Source: an uncultured Rhodoferax sp.
GTDB lineage: Bacteria > Pseudomonadota > Gammaproteobacteria > Burkholderiales > Burkholderiaceae_C
Direction: 5' to 3'
Length of the DNA stretch: 64,000 bases
Assembly (NCBI RefSeq): GCF_946221635.1
Contig: NZ_CAMIHB010000015.1
Location: 43,977 to 107,976 of the forward strand
Position 1 is the first letter of the stretch. Every line of letters starts with the position of its first letter. The position numbers were made by a program, and so were the translations under genes. Below are positions 1 to 9,903 of the stretch, piece by piece. Below the pieces are notes generated by a model. That model searched no databases. It was not told where the DNA came from and saw only the letters and a list, made by a program, of their open reading frames with translations.

Positions 1-127
1 CCGAGCCTTCGACCTTCTTGATTTCGCCCACCTCATTGGCCAGCGCGGCGCGGCGGGTCAGCAGGGCCAGGAGTTCCTGGTCCACGGCGTCGATGAGGAC
101 GCGAAGTTCGGGGAGTGTGCGTGCCAT
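1..127 (-). CDS. pheA: Chorismate mutase/prephenate dehydratase, N-terminal part only
   Basis: Partial gene running off the left edge of the window. It begins with ATG at 127 and about 42 codons are visible. The peptide has the AroQ-type chorismate mutase opening: LRVLIDAVDQELLALL, then TRRAALANEVGEIK, with the Arg and Lys that bind chorismate in this family. The bifunctional P-protein converts chorismate to prephenate and then phenylpyruvate for phenylalanine synthesis. It follows serC with 12 bases between them, and gyrA-serC-pheA on one strand is a common order in Comamonadaceae, so it is probably co-transcribed. Whether the dehydratase and ACT domains follow cannot be seen. Confidence 0.85.
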   Translation of the reverse strand, partial: MARTLPELRVLIDAVDQELLALLTRRAALANEVGEIKKVEGS

Positions 128-139
128 GTGTGAGAGGGG

Positions 140-1252
140 TCAGCCGTGGGTGCGCTCGAACTCTTGCATATAGGCCACCAGGGCCTGCACGCCTTCGAGG
201 GGGATGGCGTTGTATATGCTTGCGCGCATGCCACCCACGGACTTGTGGCCCTTGAGTTGCAGCAGGCCGGCGGCCTTGGCGCCCGCCAGGAAGGCGTCGT
301 TGAGTGACTCGTTGCGCAGGTAAAACGGCACATTCATGCGCGAGCGGCAGTCCTTGTGCACACGGTTTTCATACAGGCTGCTCTGGTCGATGGCGCTGTA
401 GAGCAGCTCTGCCTTGGCGATGTTGCGCGCCTCCATGGCCGCCACACCACCCTGGCGCTTGAGCCACTGGAATACCAGCCCCGCCATGTAGATGCTGTAG
501 GTGGGCGGCGTGTTGTACATGGAGCCGTTGTCGGCCACGGTCTTGTAGTCGAAGGCACTGGGGCAAATGGGCAGGGCATGGCCCAGCAGGTCTTCGCGCA
601 CCACCACCAGCGTCACGCCAGCCGGGCCGAGGTTCTTCTGGGCGCCGCCAAAGGCCAGGCCCACCTTGCTCCAGTCCACGCTGCGCGAGGCGACGTGGGA
701 GGAGAAGTCGATCACCAGGGCTGCATCCGAACCCAGTGCCTTCAGATCGGGCAGGCTCTGGAATTCCACGCCGTGGATGGTCTCGTTGGTGCAGATATGC
801 ACGTAGCTGGCATGTGCGCTGAGTTGCCAGGATGCGGCTGCGGGAATCGTGGTGTAGCCGTCGGCCTTGGCCGACGCCGCGGTGTGGGGCAGACAGTATT
901 TGCCGGCTTCCTTGAGCGACTTTTCGCTCCAGCTGCCGGTGAGCACAAAGTCTGCTGTGCCGTTGCCGCCTGCGGGCGCGCGCAGTGCGCTGAGGTTGAG
1001 CGGCACGATGGCGTTTTCGGCCAGACCGCCACCCTGCATGAACAGGATCCTGAAGTTGGCGGGCACCGCCAGCAGCTCGCGCAGGTCGGCCTCGGCCTGT
1101 TCGTAGATGGACAGGAATTCCTTGCCCCGGTGGCTCATTTCCATCACACCCATGCCGCTGCCATGCCAGTCCAGCATCTCGGCGGCGGCCTGTTCCAGCA
1201 CTTCAGCGGGCATGGCGGCCGGTCCGGCCGAAAAGTTGTAGGGGCGTTGCAT
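140..1252 (-). CDS. serC: Phosphoserine aminotransferase
   Basis: 370 residues, full length for SerC. It moves the amino group from glutamate to 3-phosphohydroxypyruvate to give phosphoserine, and also serves pyridoxal phosphate synthesis; it is cytosolic and PLP-dependent. Seen: the N-terminal YNFSAGPAAMPAEVLEQA signature of the family, SHRGKEF, and the PLP-lysine segment FGGAQKNLGPAG. The start is the only sensible ATG before the YNFSAGPA motif. It lies between gyrA and pheA on the same strand, with about 70 bases to gyrA; that gap holds a copy of the dispersed 43-bp repeat (1281-1323), so the repeat may sit in the gyrA-serC transcript. Confidence 0.96.
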   Translation of the reverse strand: MQRPYNFSAGPAAMPAEVLEQAAAEMLDWHGSGMGVMEMSHRGKEFLSIYEQAEADLRELLAVPANFRILFMQGGGLAENAIVPLNLSALRAPAGGNGTADFVLTGSWSEKSLKEAGKYCLPHTAASAKADGYTTIPAAASWQLSAHASYVHICTNETIHGVEFQSLPDLKALGSDAALVIDFSSHVASRSVDWSKVGLAFGGAQKNLGPAGVTLVVVREDLLGHALPICPSAFDYKTVADNGSMYNTPPTYSIYMAGLVFQWLKRQGGVAAMEARNIAKAELLYSAIDQSSLYENRVHKDCRSRMNVPFYLRNESLNDAFLAGAKAAGLLQLKGHKSVGGMRASIYNAIPLEGVQALVAYMQEFERTHG

Positions 1253-1280
1253 GGGGTGGTCTATGTATTAAATATGGCTG

Positions 1281-1323
1281 TAGCCCTCGTGGAATGTGCG
1301 CGAGTAGCTATCAAATCAATAGC
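1281..1323 (+). repeat. Dispersed repeat R1, copy 1 (gyrA-serC gap)
   Basis: Copy of a 42-43 bp element. It opens TAGCCCTCGTGGAAT, has a TGCGC core, and closes with a small hairpin GCTATCAAATCAATAGC. It starts one base past the gyrA stop codon. The same element recurs at 11620, 18988, 29905, 33894, 36657, 49891, 58349 and 60446, always in this orientation. Confidence 0.85.
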
Positions 1324-1324
1324 G

Positions 1325-3964
<2,640 letters not shown>

Positions 3965-4199
3965 GGGTAGGGCAGGGCTATGTCAGGGACAGCCTTCGAT
4001 TCTACGGCTGCACTGCTGTGGCTTGAGAGCAACAAAGCGAAGGCTCGGTGAAAGCAGCGTTACCAAGGCGATACAGTAGTTTGCAAAGTGCCGCTTCTCT
4101 CTGTGGCACAATCGCGTGAACGTCTTTGGTGCACAAGACTTAGGCGTCACACAATTAGTCGCAGCTTGGCTGCTGTTTGTCCCGATAAAGGAAGGTCTC

Positions 4200-4844
4200 A
4201 TGAAGCAATTGAACAAAGTAGCAATCCTGATCGCTACAGCCGCTCTGGCTACTGCCGCTGGCGCCCAAGAAATCCACAACTGGCGCAGTGCCGCTGGCGA
4301 CGTCTGGAAGAATGCTTCCGGCGAATGCTGGCGTGATGCCAGCTGGACCCCCGCAACGGCTGCTGCTGGTTGCGATGGCGCTCTGGCTCCCAAGGCTGCC
4401 GCTCCGGCTCCCGCTGCTGCACCTGCACCGGCCGCTGCACCCGCTGCCGCTGCACCCGCCGCCGCCGCACCCGCTGCCGCTGCTGCTGCCAGCAAGGTGA
4501 CCTACGCTGCCGACGCTTTCTTCGATTTCGACAAGTCTGTCCTCAAGCCTGAAGGCAAGGCCAAGCTGGATGATCTGGTGAGCAAGGTCAAGGGCATCAA
4601 CCTGGAAGTGATCATTGCCGTGGGCCACACCGATGCAACCGGCGCCGATGCGTACAACCAGAAGCTGTCCGTGGCACGTTCCGAAGCTGTCAAGGCTTAC
4701 CTGGTGTCCAAGGGCATCGAAAAGAACCGCGTCTACACTGAAGGCAAGGGCGAAAAGCAACCCGTTGCTGACAACAAGACCAAGGAAGGCCGCGCCAAGA
4801 ACCGTCGCGTGGAAATCGAAGTGGTTGGCACTCGCGCCAAGTAA
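4200..4844 (+). CDS. OmpA-family outer membrane protein
   Basis: 214 residues. A signal peptide (MKQLNKVAILIATAALATA, cleavage probably after AGA) is followed by a short cysteine-containing segment, an Ala/Pro-rich linker of about 40 residues made of repeated AAAPA units (about residues 60-100), and a C-terminal OmpA domain (FFDFDKSVLKPEGKAKLD to NRRVEIEV) that binds peptidoglycan. The linker and absence of a beta-barrel suggest a periplasmic tether rather than a porin. The ATG at 4200 is preceded by a strong AAGGAAGG ribosome site; an upstream ATG in frame at 4116 would destroy the signal peptide. A terminator follows at 4866. The partner in the outer membrane cannot be told from sequence. 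Confidence 0.88.
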   Translation: MKQLNKVAILIATAALATAAGAQEIHNWRSAAGDVWKNASGECWRDASWTPATAAAGCDGALAPKAAAPAPAAAPAPAAAPAAAAPAAAAPAAAAAASKVTYAADAFFDFDKSVLKPEGKAKLDDLVSKVKGINLEVIIAVGHTDATGADAYNQKLSVARSEAVKAYLVSKGIEKNRVYTEGKGEKQPVADNKTKEGRAKNRRVEIEVVGTRAK

Positions 4845-4865
4845 TTCGACGATTGAGCGTCCTTG

Positions 4866-4891
4866 AAAAAACCCGCTTCGGCGGGTTTTTT
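4866..4891 (+). terminator. Rho-independent terminator after the OmpA-type gene
   Basis: A-run, then CCCGC TTCG GCGGG hairpin with a UUCG tetraloop, then a run of six T. It lies 21 bases past the stop codon and just before ubiG. Confidence 0.92.
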
Positions 4892-4915
4892 CATGTCCAA
4901 GGCTTTCACCGCACC

Positions 4916-5635
4916 ATGAACGAAACCACCAACGTCGACCCTGCCGAAATCGCCAAGTTTTCCGAACTGGCCCACCGCTGGTGGGATCAAGAGAGCGAAT
5001 TCCGGCCTTTGCACCAGATCAACCCCATGCGCCTAGGGTGGATTCAGTCCTTTGTACCGCTGCAGGGACTGCGTGCCCTGGATGTGGGCTGTGGCGGCGG
5101 CATCCTGGCCGATTCCATGGCCCGGCAAGGCGCGGAGGTGACCGGCATCGACCTGTCATCCAAGGCCCTGCGGGTGGCCCAGTTGCATGCCATGGAGGCT
5201 GGCACGCCGACGATCAATTACCGGGAAGTCAGTGCGGAGGCGCTGGCTGCCGAGTCGCCAGCGGTTTTTGATGTGGTGACCTGCATGGAAATGCTGGAGC
5301 ACGTTCCGGATCCCGCATCGGTCGTACAGGCCTGTGCCACGCTGGCAAAACCCGGTGGGTGGGTGTTTTTTTCCACCATCAACCGCAATGCCATGGCTTT
5401 TCTGCAGGCGATTGTGGGGGCTGAATATGTGCTGGGCATGCTGCCGCGCGGAACCCATGAATATGCCAAGATGATCCGCCCCAGCGAGTTGGCGCGGTTT
5501 TGCCGCGATGCAGGATTGGACCTGTGTGGCAGCAGCGGCTTGGGCTACAACCCCCTGACGCGTCACTACAGCCTGCACGACAACACCCAGGTGAACTACC
5601 TGATTGCCACCCGTAAACCTCCGGCGGTGGCCTGA
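4916..5635 (+). CDS. ubiG: Ubiquinone biosynthesis O-methyltransferase
   Basis: 239 residues. A SAM-dependent methyltransferase that carries out both O-methylation steps of ubiquinone synthesis. Seen: the family opening VDPAEIAKFSELAHRWWD, SAM motif I ALDVGCGGGILADSMA, and MEMLEHVPDP further on. The ATG at 4916 is chosen because the conserved N-terminus starts there; the open frame extends upstream through the terminator. The stop TGA shares its last base with the ATG of the phosphatase gene (TGATG), so the two are translationally coupled. ubiG-gph is a frequent pair in beta- and gammaproteobacteria. Confidence 0.95.
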   Translation: MNETTNVDPAEIAKFSELAHRWWDQESEFRPLHQINPMRLGWIQSFVPLQGLRALDVGCGGGILADSMARQGAEVTGIDLSSKALRVAQLHAMEAGTPTINYREVSAEALAAESPAVFDVVTCMEMLEHVPDPASVVQACATLAKPGGWVFFSTINRNAMAFLQAIVGAEYVLGMLPRGTHEYAKMIRPSELARFCRDAGLDLCGSSGLGYNPLTRHYSLHDNTQVNYLIATRKPPAVA

Positions 5636-6306
5636 TGCCCATGTTTTCCGATGTACAGGCCGTGCTGTTTGATCTGGATGGCACCTTGATCGACAGTGCC
5701 CCGGACCTGGGGGCTGCGGCGGACAAGATGCGCGTGGACCGCGGCTTGCCGTCCCTGCCGGCGGAACTCTACCGACCCATGGCCGGTGCGGGTGCCCGAG
5801 GCATGCTGCAGATCGCATTTGGCATGTCGCCGCAAGATACGGAATTCGCCGCCATGCGCGAGGAATTCTTTGTGAATTACGAGCGTTGCATGACTGAGCG
5901 TACCTATGCCTTCGAAGGTGTGCAGGCTTTGCTGCAAACCCTGGAACAGCGTGGTTTGCCCTGGGGTGTGGTGACCAACAAGTCCGAACGCTTCACGCTG
6001 CCGCTGACCCGTTCCATGCCCTTGTTTGCGGGCGCGGGTGCGGTGGTCAGCGGAGATACGACCCCGCACGCCAAGCCCCATCCGGCCCCTTTGCTGGAGG
6101 CGGCCCGTCGCATGGGCATCGATCCGCAGTCCTGCATCTATGTGGGGGATGATGCGCGTGATATCGAGGCGGGTCGGGCGGCTGGCATGCGGACGGTGGC
6201 GGCCGTCTATGGCTATCTGGGTACCCAGCACGATACGACCGCCTGGAATGCGGATGCGGAAATTAATTCCCCTGCGGCCCTCTTGCAATTGTTGCCGGGC
6301 GCCTAA
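5635..6306 (+). CDS. gph: HAD-family phosphatase, phosphoglycolate phosphatase type
   Basis: 223 residues. Seen: HAD motif I with the nucleophile (LFDLDGTLIDSAPDLG), motif II VVTNKSE, the lysine of motif III (AKPHPAPLL) and motif IV YVGDDARDIEAG, with an alpha-helical cap between motifs I and II. These fit Gph, which hydrolyses 2-phosphoglycolate from DNA repair or Rubisco oxygenation. In this gene order the protein may instead be an MupP/UbiG-linked phosphatase, since the cap subtype does not fix the substrate. It overlaps ubiG by one base. Its last codons contain the likely promoter for the tmRNA gene. Confidence 0.85.
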   Translation: MPMFSDVQAVLFDLDGTLIDSAPDLGAAADKMRVDRGLPSLPAELYRPMAGAGARGMLQIAFGMSPQDTEFAAMREEFFVNYERCMTERTYAFEGVQALLQTLEQRGLPWGVVTNKSERFTLPLTRSMPLFAGAGAVVSGDTTPHAKPHPAPLLEAARRMGIDPQSCIYVGDDARDIEAGRAAGMRTVAAVYGYLGTQHDTTAWNADAEINSPAALLQLLPGA

Positions 6307-6309
6307 AAT
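6283..6309 (+). promoter_or_regulatory. Candidate sigma-70 promoter for ssrA
   Basis: TTGCAA at 6283-6288 and TAAAAT at 6304-6309, spaced 15 bases, placing the start about at the first base of mature tmRNA (6319). The -35 lies in the end of the phosphatase gene. The short spacer is the weak point. Confidence 0.5.
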
Positions 6310-6318
6310 AGAGGGTCT

Positions 6319-6695
6319 GGGGCTGCACTGGTTTCGACGTGGATTCGGACGCGCAGCAGGGCATGTCGAGCTGAATGCGCTCGTAAAACAGATTCAAACA
6401 AACTAACTGCAAACGACGAACGTTTCGCACTCGCTGCTTAATTGCTAGTGAGGCTCACAACAGCAAGCCGATAGGCTGGGCAAGGGTGGCGCAAGCCGTC
6501 CAGGCTGTGGGCTAATTTCATTCGGCTGGGCCTGCTCCGGGCAACTTGGGGTGGATCGAGATTCAAGGTTGCTGGCGTCTTGCACAGCGTGCCACTGCGC
6601 GGTGCAAGAAGCGAGACTCAAATCAGACGGCTACACATGTAGAACTGTTCGAAGAAGGTTTGCGGACGGGGGTTCAAATCCCCCCAGCTCCACCA
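6319..6695 (+). ncRNA. ssrA: tmRNA (trans-translation RNA)
   Basis: 377 bases. Rescues stalled ribosomes by acting as tRNA-Ala and then mRNA. The 5' end GGGGCTGCACTGGTTTCGAC and the 3' end with the T-loop GGTTCAAATCCC and GCTCCACCA pair as the tRNA-like acceptor domain. The tag frame runs from 6409 to 6441 and reads ANDERFALAA followed by TAA, matching tags common in Burkholderiales (the first Ala comes from the charged tmRNA). The CCA is encoded. Pseudoknot sequences lie between. The boundaries are those of the mature RNA. Confidence 0.97.
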
Positions 6696-6705
6696 CCATT
6701 GAATG

Positions 6706-6742
6706 AAAAAGCCGCCAACTGGCAACAGTTGGCGGCTTTTTT
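6706..6742. terminator. Bidirectional terminator between ssrA and the sugar kinase gene
   Basis: A 11-bp stem GCCGCCAACTG / CAGTTGGCGGC with a GCAA loop, flanked by AAAAA on one side and TTTTTT on the other. It can end transcription from tmRNA (+) and from the convergent kinase gene (-). Confidence 0.92.
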
Positions 6743-6771
6743 CTTGCTGATCTGACGCGTTGGGATGCTGG

Positions 6772-7692
6772 TCAGCCCCTGGCCAGGACTTCGCTGTAAC
6801 GGGGGGGCTGGCAGCCAGCGCGCTCGCAGTTGATGGCGGCAGCCAGCATGGCCTGCTGCAGGGTTTGGGCGACGCGCTGGCCGGCGTATTCCGGGTGCAG
6901 TGCCCAGTCGCCCAGGCAGTTGCCCCAGAAGGTGTCGCCAGCGCCCACGGTGTCCACCACTTGGGTGGGCGGTACATCGGCCTGGGCCGCATGGCCATCT
7001 ACGCTGAGCCAGGCGCCTTCGCCTCCGAAGGTCAGTGCGATACGCTGGGTACCTTGGGCGGCAAAACGGGCGGCGATCGCGGCTCCGTGTTCCCGGCGGG
7101 GGCTGTCAAAGCCCAGTAGCGTGAGGTCTTCGTCGCTGGCTTTGAGCCAGTCGGCGTGACGGGCTACGTCCTGCACGGCGCGGACATAGGTCGCGAGGTC
7201 GGCGGCCAGCTTGGGGCGCAGGTTGACGTCCACACTGAGGGTCCAGCCCAGTGCCTTGGCGCCCCGCAGCACTTCCAGGATTTTGTGGTGTTCTGGCGGC
7301 ACCAGCAGCAGTGAGCCGGTGTGCAGAATGCCAGGGGGCTGACCCTCCAATCGGCGCAGCACGGCGTCCACGGTGTAGTCGCGGTCTGCAATACCCTCCC
7401 GGTAAAAGCCGTAACTGGGCTGGCCCTGGCGAATTTGCACGACTGCCAGAGAGGTCGGGAGCGGGGAGGTGGGGGCGAGGGGGGTGACGCCATCGTGCAG
7501 CAGCTGTTGCTGCATGGCCTGGCCGAACTGGTCACTGGACAGCGGGTTTACATAGCCCACAGAAGCGCCGCGCAACGCGGCCGCACGGGCCAGGTTGAAG
7601 GGGCTTCCGCCCATGAAAGGCCGCAAAGTGCCGTCGGTTTGTGCGACGCAGTCCATGAGCGCTTCGCCCAATACCCAGATGGAGGTGGTCAT
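6772..7692 (-). CDS. PfkB-family carbohydrate kinase (fructokinase-like)
   Basis: 306 residues. Transfers phosphate from ATP to a sugar. Seen: PfkB signature 1 region GGSPFNLARAAALRG near residue 30 and signature 2 VDTVGAGDTFWGN near residue 240 with the catalytic Asp. The opening WVLGEALMDCV is typical of fructokinases. The start is ATG 7692 because it places WVLGEAL at the N-terminus. It faces, across 338 bases, a fucose-mutarotase-like gene and a transaldolase-like gene on the other strand; all three handle sugars, so they may serve one pathway, but no transporter is next to them. The sugar cannot be named. Confidence 0.85.
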   Translation of the reverse strand: MTTSIWVLGEALMDCVAQTDGTLRPFMGGSPFNLARAAALRGASVGYVNPLSSDQFGQAMQQQLLHDGVTPLAPTSPLPTSLAVVQIRQGQPSYGFYREGIADRDYTVDAVLRRLEGQPPGILHTGSLLLVPPEHHKILEVLRGAKALGWTLSVDVNLRPKLAADLATYVRAVQDVARHADWLKASDEDLTLLGFDSPRREHGAAIAARFAAQGTQRIALTFGGEGAWLSVDGHAAQADVPPTQVVDTVGAGDTFWGNCLGDWALHPEYAGQRVAQTLQQAMLAAAINCERAGCQPPRYSEVLARG

Positions 7693-7809
7693 ATGTCTCT
7701 CGTGTGGTTGTCTCATGTTTCGGGCGCAGGCCCGCACAGCATGTGCAGCTTAAACCCGCTTGGGGGTGTGGGTTGAACGCCAGGGCGCTATTGTTGGTAT
7801 TCCTTTGCG

Positions 7810-7837
7810 CTTGTGCGGGCCGTGCAGCCCGCACAAG
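7810..7837. promoter_or_regulatory. Perfect 11-bp inverted repeat in the kinase/mutarotase spacer
   Basis: CTTGTGCGGGC, six bases, GCCCGCACAAG. The half-site GCCCGCACA recurs near 7730. It lies in the 338-base divergent spacer (7693-8030), so it could be an operator. No T-run follows, so it does not look like a terminator. The rest of the spacer is A/T-rich around 7855-7910 and holds no gene that I can see. Confidence 0.45.
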
Positions 7838-8030
7838 ACGTCAGGACCGTATTAGAGCAAAAAAACAAATAAATAAATCAAGTAGTTTTACTAACTAAGA
7901 ATTTGGCAAATTCTGGCATGCTTGGCAGTCTGGGCACTTGGAAAGCTGCCACGGAGGGGCAGATGCTTCTTGAAAGTTGCTTTCTAGTGTTGCTAACGTA
8001 GCTTTAAAAACAAAATTCGGAGTTCATCGC

Positions 8031-8468
8031 ATGCTAAAAGGTATTGATCCATTATTGACGCCAGAGTTGCTCATGCATCTGTCTGCCATGGGGCACGGAG
8101 AGTGGGTGGCGGTGGTGGATGCCAATTTCACGGCGGACTATCTGAGTGCAGGCAAGCCATTGGTGCGTTTGCCGGGCAACTCGCTGGAGCGGGTGAGCCG
8201 GGCCGTACTGTCCGTGATGCCACTGGCCGAAGATGTGGCCAAACCGGCGGCCTACATGCAGGTCTGCCACCAGCCGGAAAGCCACCGTACCGAAGCGCAA
8301 CGGGCGGTCATCCGCCTCGTGCAGGCGGAAGGCCTACCGCCGGAGCGGGTGGAGCCCGTGGAGCGCTTTGCCTTTTATGACAAGGTGCGGGGAGCCAGTG
8401 TGATTGTGCAGAGCGGTGAGGCGACTGCTTATGGCAACGCCATATTCTGCAAGGGCGTGATTCTCTGA
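8031..8468 (+). CDS. fucU: RbsD/FucU-family sugar mutarotase
   Basis: 145 residues, usual length. The family interconverts sugar anomers (L-fucose in FucU, ribose pyranose/furanose in RbsD). Seen: GIDPLLTPELLMHLSAMGHG at the N-terminus with the catalytic-type His, VVDANFTADYL, and the C-terminal ATAYGNAIFCKGVI. These resemble FucU more than RbsD. The start at 8031 is chosen because the conserved MLKGIDP begins there. The transaldolase-like gene follows after 10 bases, so they form one operon, divergent from the sugar kinase. Confidence 0.85.
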   Translation: MLKGIDPLLTPELLMHLSAMGHGEWVAVVDANFTADYLSAGKPLVRLPGNSLERVSRAVLSVMPLAEDVAKPAAYMQVCHQPESHRTEAQRAVIRLVQAEGLPPERVEPVERFAFYDKVRGASVIVQSGEATAYGNAIFCKGVIL

Positions 8469-8478
8469 GGGACGCAGT

Positions 8479-9156
8479 GTGAAGATTTATCTGGACTCTG
8501 CCCAAGTCGGCAGTTGGAAGTTGCCCGCCGGATGTCCTCGTGTAGCGGGGGTGACGACGAACCCCAGCTTGGTTCACCAGGCCGGGTTGCCCGTCCGCTT
8601 GCCGGCCTACCAGGACTTGGTGCGCGCGGCGGCCGACCATGGCTTTGGCGAGCTCATGCTGCAACTGCCCAGTCCGGAGCTGGTGCAGGCCAAGTCTTGG
8701 TTGGAGACCCTGCGCCCCTTGGCGCAAGAGCTGTCGGTGCAGCTCACCATCAAATTGCCGTGCATGCCGGAGTGGGAGGCCTGTATCCGCTGGCTGCGCT
8801 CGCAGGGGCAACAGATTTTGCTGACGGGCCTGTCCAACCCTGTGCAACTGCTGTGGGCCCGCGACATGGACGCCCAATATGTGGCCCCCTATGTAGGGCG
8901 CTTGGTCAACGATGGCCGCAATGTCTGGGCCCTGATGCAGGCCTGCGTGACCGCACAGCAGGCGCAGGGGCCGAAGTTGCTGGCGGCCAGCATCAAGTCT
9001 GCTGACGTGCTGGCGCAGTTGATGGCGCTCGGGGCGGCGGCCGTGACCCTGCCGCCGGCCAGTTTGGTTGCGTGGAGCGAAGACGCCTTGACCCAGGCTG
9101 CTGTGCAGCAATTCGACAAGGATATTCAGGCGAGCCTGCGCAATGCCGGAACGTAG
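8479..9156 (+). CDS. Transaldolase / fructose-6-phosphate aldolase-like protein
   Basis: 225 residues, the length of the short transaldolase (TalC/FSA) subfamily. Seen: IYLDSAQVGSW at the start, GVTTNPSL, the Schiff-base lysine in LTIKLPCM, QYVAPYVGRLVNDG, and the phosphate-binding AASIKSADV. The N-terminal Asp and the Lys are both present, so it should be active on a dihydroxyacetone or ketose phosphate. It starts with GTG at 8479; no ATG fits the conserved N-terminus. It follows the mutarotase gene by 10 bases. Which of transaldolase or aldolase activity dominates is not visible here. Confidence 0.8.
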   Translation: MKIYLDSAQVGSWKLPAGCPRVAGVTTNPSLVHQAGLPVRLPAYQDLVRAAADHGFGELMLQLPSPELVQAKSWLETLRPLAQELSVQLTIKLPCMPEWEACIRWLRSQGQQILLTGLSNPVQLLWARDMDAQYVAPYVGRLVNDGRNVWALMQACVTAQQAQGPKLLAASIKSADVLAQLMALGAAAVTLPPASLVAWSEDALTQAAVQQFDKDIQASLRNAGT

Positions 9157-9160
9157 CGCT

Positions 9161-9847
9161 TCAGTCGTTGCGGCTGTCCAGCGGGGTGACGAAAGAGTTC
9201 AGTTCCCAGCCTGAAGCCAGGCGGCTTTCGGGGAATTCCGAGGCGAGTGGCGTAAGCCCTGACGGTGTGCCCTCGGCTTCCTTGCTCTGGCGCCGGCGCG
9301 TGACCACGGCGTGCAGATGTTCGCGTACGTCCTGAAAGCGGGAATCCAGCGGCTGGCTGCCAGTGGCGTGGGCGGCTTGCTCTCCGAGAAAAGCGGCCCG
9401 GATTTGGCTCAGGTGGGGCAGATTGGACGGATCGACCACCCAGTAGCGGATGCCGCACTGGTCCAGCAGGCTGTGTTTGAGTGTCTGGTTGCCCAGGGAG
9501 AGGCCTTGGGGGCCAGGTACGTCCACGCAGCCGACTACCCGCCCGTCCAGATTGCAGATGGTGAAGGAGCAGTACACGCCGTTGAGCAGCTTGTACCAGT
9601 GGGTGGCCTCTGCCTGGTTGGCGGGGGCGGTGAAGCGGGTGACGGGGAGTTTGATAAGGATTTGCTGGTCGAACATGACCTTGGTCAGCCAGATCCAGAC
9701 CTTGCGCTCCTGGGTGTTGACCAAAGGGCGGGTTTTCAGGGGCCAGGTGGCTGGAATACGGCGGCGTTGCCGTTCAACGTAGCGGTTGCGCCAGAAAAGC
9801 AGGGCGGCACCCAGCAAGGCCCCCAAAACGAAAGAAAGCAACACCAT
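9161..9847 (-). CDS. Membrane-anchored protein, DUF2726-like
   Basis: 228 residues. One N-terminal membrane segment (VLLSFVLGALLGAALLF), a basic stretch (RNRYVERQRRRIP), and a cytosolic domain of about 130 residues: LVNTQERKVWIWLTKVMF, then a VYCSFTICNLDGRVVGCVDV strand pair, then LKHSLLDQCGIRYWVVDP. This pattern resembles DUF2726, which has a nuclease-like fold in some members, but the match is from memory and loose. The tail of about 55 residues is low in order. It is convergent with the transaldolase-like gene, only 4 bases apart. Function unknown. Confidence 0.6.
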   Translation of the reverse strand: MVLLSFVLGALLGAALLFWRNRYVERQRRRIPATWPLKTRPLVNTQERKVWIWLTKVMFDQQILIKLPVTRFTAPANQAEATHWYKLLNGVYCSFTICNLDGRVVGCVDVPGPQGLSLGNQTLKHSLLDQCGIRYWVVDPSNLPHLSQIRAAFLGEQAAHATGSQPLDSRFQDVREHLHAVVTRRRQSKEAEGTPSGLTPLASEFPESRLASGWELNSFVTPLDSRND

Positions 9848-9903
9848 CGCAGACCACCCCGTAAATGAGCCCTCTTTGTGGGGCTTTGTGTGTGCGGGAA
9901 AGT

